A model generated the notes under the pieces. That model was not told the origin of the DNA. It saw only the letters and a program-made list of their open reading frames with translations, and did no database searches. Below are positions 61,996-64,000 of a stretch of DNA of 64,000 nucleotides, in pieces; within the stretch, counting starts at the first letter, position 1; each line of letters starts with the position of its first letter. Both the position numbers and the translations under genes were made by a program. Location: the NCBI GenBank assembly GCA_965153455.1, contig OZ234493.1, forward strand, positions 28,510,213-28,574,212, given 5' to 3'. This stretch comes from Sphagnum compactum. Taxonomy: Eukaryota > Bryophyta > Sphagnopsida > Sphagnales.

Positions 61996-62712
61996 CTATT
62001 ATGCGTGCGACGAGGCGCAGCGAGGCCGAAGAATTCAAGTACTACTCTCTCAGGATAATATTGAAGAAGATTTTTCTGTACCTCATTTATGGGACAATCA
62101 GACATCGCTATGTCCTCGACGAAATCTCTTTTTACGCGCTTCTTCTGTAGCAGGAAACAAATAAACAGATGGAAATTTGTGAGAATCGTCTCCAAATGAT
62201 CTTCGAAAACTTCTTTCTTTAGTGTTTCTTCTTCTTAGTGTTCCAATTCTTGTGCTTCTGGAGACCTTCTTTCTTTCGTCTTCTTGTTTCTTAGTGCTCC
62301 AAATATTCTGTTTCTCCAATTCAAGTGAGCATACATCACATGCAGAAGGAGAAAAAATCGAAATCTAAATGCCAATTCACTCGGTTAAAAACGGCAACAA
62401 ATATCTCATACGCTAAAACATGAGTATTAAACAAACCAAATCTTATCACAGGAAGCCATCAAAACAAGAACGTGACTACAAAAAACTATCAAAATACTCT
62501 CAGGAGGGGAAAAAAAAAGAAGACAGAATTCTCACGAAAGAATAAAGAACTTTGCTTACTACTTCCAATGACATGAGGATTTTGCAATCTCCAGCGTCGT
62601 CGTCGTTCTGTCGTTCGGTCGTTTTCTCTGATTTCCCACAAACAAATTGTACTGACACCAATGTCCGACAGATTGGCACTCTTTTCTACCGACAACAACT
62701 TCCGATTCCAGC

Positions 62713-62884
62713 TTCTAAAAAGTTCGGCAGTCCAACTTTCTACCGACGAAGCAGTCGGGAGGAAGTGCGTTTTGCCGACAATTGGTAAGTGTCCGAGGTT
62801 CTAAAAAGTTCGGCAGTCCAACTTTCTACCGACGAAGCAGTCGGAAGGAAGTGCGTTTTGCCGACAATTGGTAAGTGTCCGAGG
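62713..62884. repeat. 86-bp perfect-looking tandem duplication
   Basis: Two copies (62713-62798 and 62799-62884) begin TTCTAAAAAGTTCGGCAG and end AAGTGTCCGAGG. They differ at about one position. Each contains several CCGAC or GTCGG words. They lie about 0.7-0.9 kb upstream of the F-box start codon. A GGA-triplet run follows at 62972-62997. Confidence 0.9.
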
Positions 62885-63445
62885 TCACGCCAGACTAACA
62901 CTAGTACGGACGAACTCCGGAGGTCCGGCTATGGCGTGAAGCTCAAGCTCAGTTATGGAGCAGCAAGAAGGAGGAGGAGGAGGAGGAGGAGGAGGGCGTC
63001 CAAAGGAAGAAGGAAGGGAATGAATTGATGAAGAGGAGAACAATAAGCAAAACTTATGTCCCAAGAGCAAATACAACAGGAAGGGATTTCGCATCAGGTA
63101 CAGAAAAACTTAACACCGACAACGCTAGATTGGAATTTCTCTCTATCTCTCCCTATTGCCAAAATTTCTTTCAACGCAACGAACTAAGATTTGTGTCCAA
63201 GAGAACGAGCAGGATGGATTTGCGTGAGGAATTTCTCTCTTTAGATTTCGGCCTTCAAGCCCATATATACTCTCACTCCTCGGGTGATTCTTCACATCTT
63301 ATATATAAAGTGCCTTGTCTGTCCGTCGAGGTCCTGAAAGTCGAGGTCTTGTCCGTCCGTCGAGGTCCTGAAACCCAGATCGGGACCCGTAAAAGTAAAA
63401 TAACCACCCAAAAACCTGCCTGGCTCCTCTTTTCCGGGTTTTCGT

Positions 63446-63509
63446 GAAACCCGGCAGTTCTGTGCACGAAAACCCGGCAGTTCTGTGCACGAAAACCCGG
63501 CAGTTCTGT
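63446..63509. repeat. Short tandem repeat, three copies of 23 bp
   Basis: ACCCGGCAGTTCTGTG, followed by CACGAAA in the first two copies, occurs three times in a row. Just upstream, GTCCGTCGAGGTCCTGAAA is also duplicated (about 63318 and 63354). Confidence 0.9.
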
Positions 63510-64000
63510 GATTATGTGGATGAAATATTATACGTTTTTAGTTCCGTCCAATGAGCTCAGAGTTCTGCATGGGTGGTTATGAGGATGAGATATCATGTAT
63601 TTGTAGTTCCGTCCAATTAGGAGGAATGATTTGTGGATGAAATATTGTAGTTTTGTCCACTTAGAGTTTTGGATGGATTGATTATGTGGATGAAATATTT
63701 ATGTATTCGTAAGTTCCGTCTAATGATAAGTTTTGCATGGTGATTTATTTGGATGAAATATCATGTATTTGTAATTCTGTCCAATTAGGAGTTCTGGATA
63801 GATGATTATGCAGGTGAAAATATTACGTATTTAGAGTTCCATCTAATTAGGAGTTCTGGATGGATTGATGATGTGGATGAAATATTATGTATTTATATAA
63901 TTCTATCCAATTAGGAGTTCTGGATGGATGATTCTGTGGCAGCAGGGCGGCTCTGAATGGTGCCCCTGCTGGCGTTTATACCAGTAATGTTCCATCTAAT
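63510..64000. repeat. Minisatellite, about eight copies of 52-66 bp, running to the window end
   Basis: Units start at about 63510, 63576, 63628, 63680, 63742, 63804, 63867 and 63930. They share GATTATGTGGATGAAATATT, AGTTCCGTCCAATTAGG and AGTTCTGGATGG. The last bases lead into a GC-richer end that is cut off by the window. Confidence 0.88.

Noticed and set aside
63025-63447. Plus-strand 140-codon frame
   Set aside because: It has no domain or family similarity and runs into short tandem repeats; a real first exon of another gene cannot be shown.

Overview
The window is nuclear DNA of a land plant. The genes are split by many spliceosomal introns and belong to plant families: class III HD-Zip, plant S-adenosylmethionine synthetase, a plastid-type aldo/keto reductase, a plant 2-oxoglutarate dioxygenase and an F-box/LRR protein. 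They lie in AT-rich DNA full of decayed transposons and tandem repeats. The HD-Zip zipper region (SRLLSVNAKL, LTLENH) reads more like the seedless-plant versions than the angiosperm ones, so a lycophyte, fern or bryophyte is my inference. I cannot name the species.

Layout. (1) 1-9.3 kb, + strand: a complete class III HD-Zip gene of 19 coding exons (864 aa). Its miR165/166-type target site is created by joining exons 4 and 5. (2) 9.3-21 kb: mostly AT-rich, with a decayed acireductone dioxygenase-like gene on the minus strand (12.1-13.1 kb), a dispersed repeat at 13.2 kb and a C-rich block at 17.8-18.1 kb. (3) 21.5-26.3 kb, minus: a complete 12-exon 2OG-Fe(II) oxygenase (322 aa), with a 20-nt microexon carrying the iron-binding HxD motif. 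(4) 26.6-33 kb: a duplicated block, short inverted-repeat elements, and an intact intronless S-adenosylmethionine synthetase (393 aa, minus) flanked by two copies of one Harbinger-like MITE family. (5) 34.8-40.8 kb: tandem repeats and two decayed Ty1/copia copies facing opposite ways, one interrupted by a 622-bp terminal-inverted-repeat element. (6) 41.5-45.3 kb, minus: a complete 9-exon aldo/keto reductase with a transit-peptide-like N-terminus (423 aa). (7) 45.4-59.4 kb: several tandem-repeat arrays, a decayed MULE transposase and AT-rich DNA. (8) 59.5-62 kb, minus: an F-box/LRR gene in two exons. (9) 62.7-64 kb: short tandem duplications and a minisatellite running off the window end.

Exon boundaries of the three multi-exon enzyme and regulator genes were set by requiring GT-AG (twice GC-AG) borders, continuous reading phase and family-like protein across every junction. 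All three models close to a whole number of codons. The genes form no operon or cluster. The only pathway link is that both the dioxygenase remnant at 12-13 kb and the SAM synthetase at 30 kb belong to methionine/SAM metabolism.
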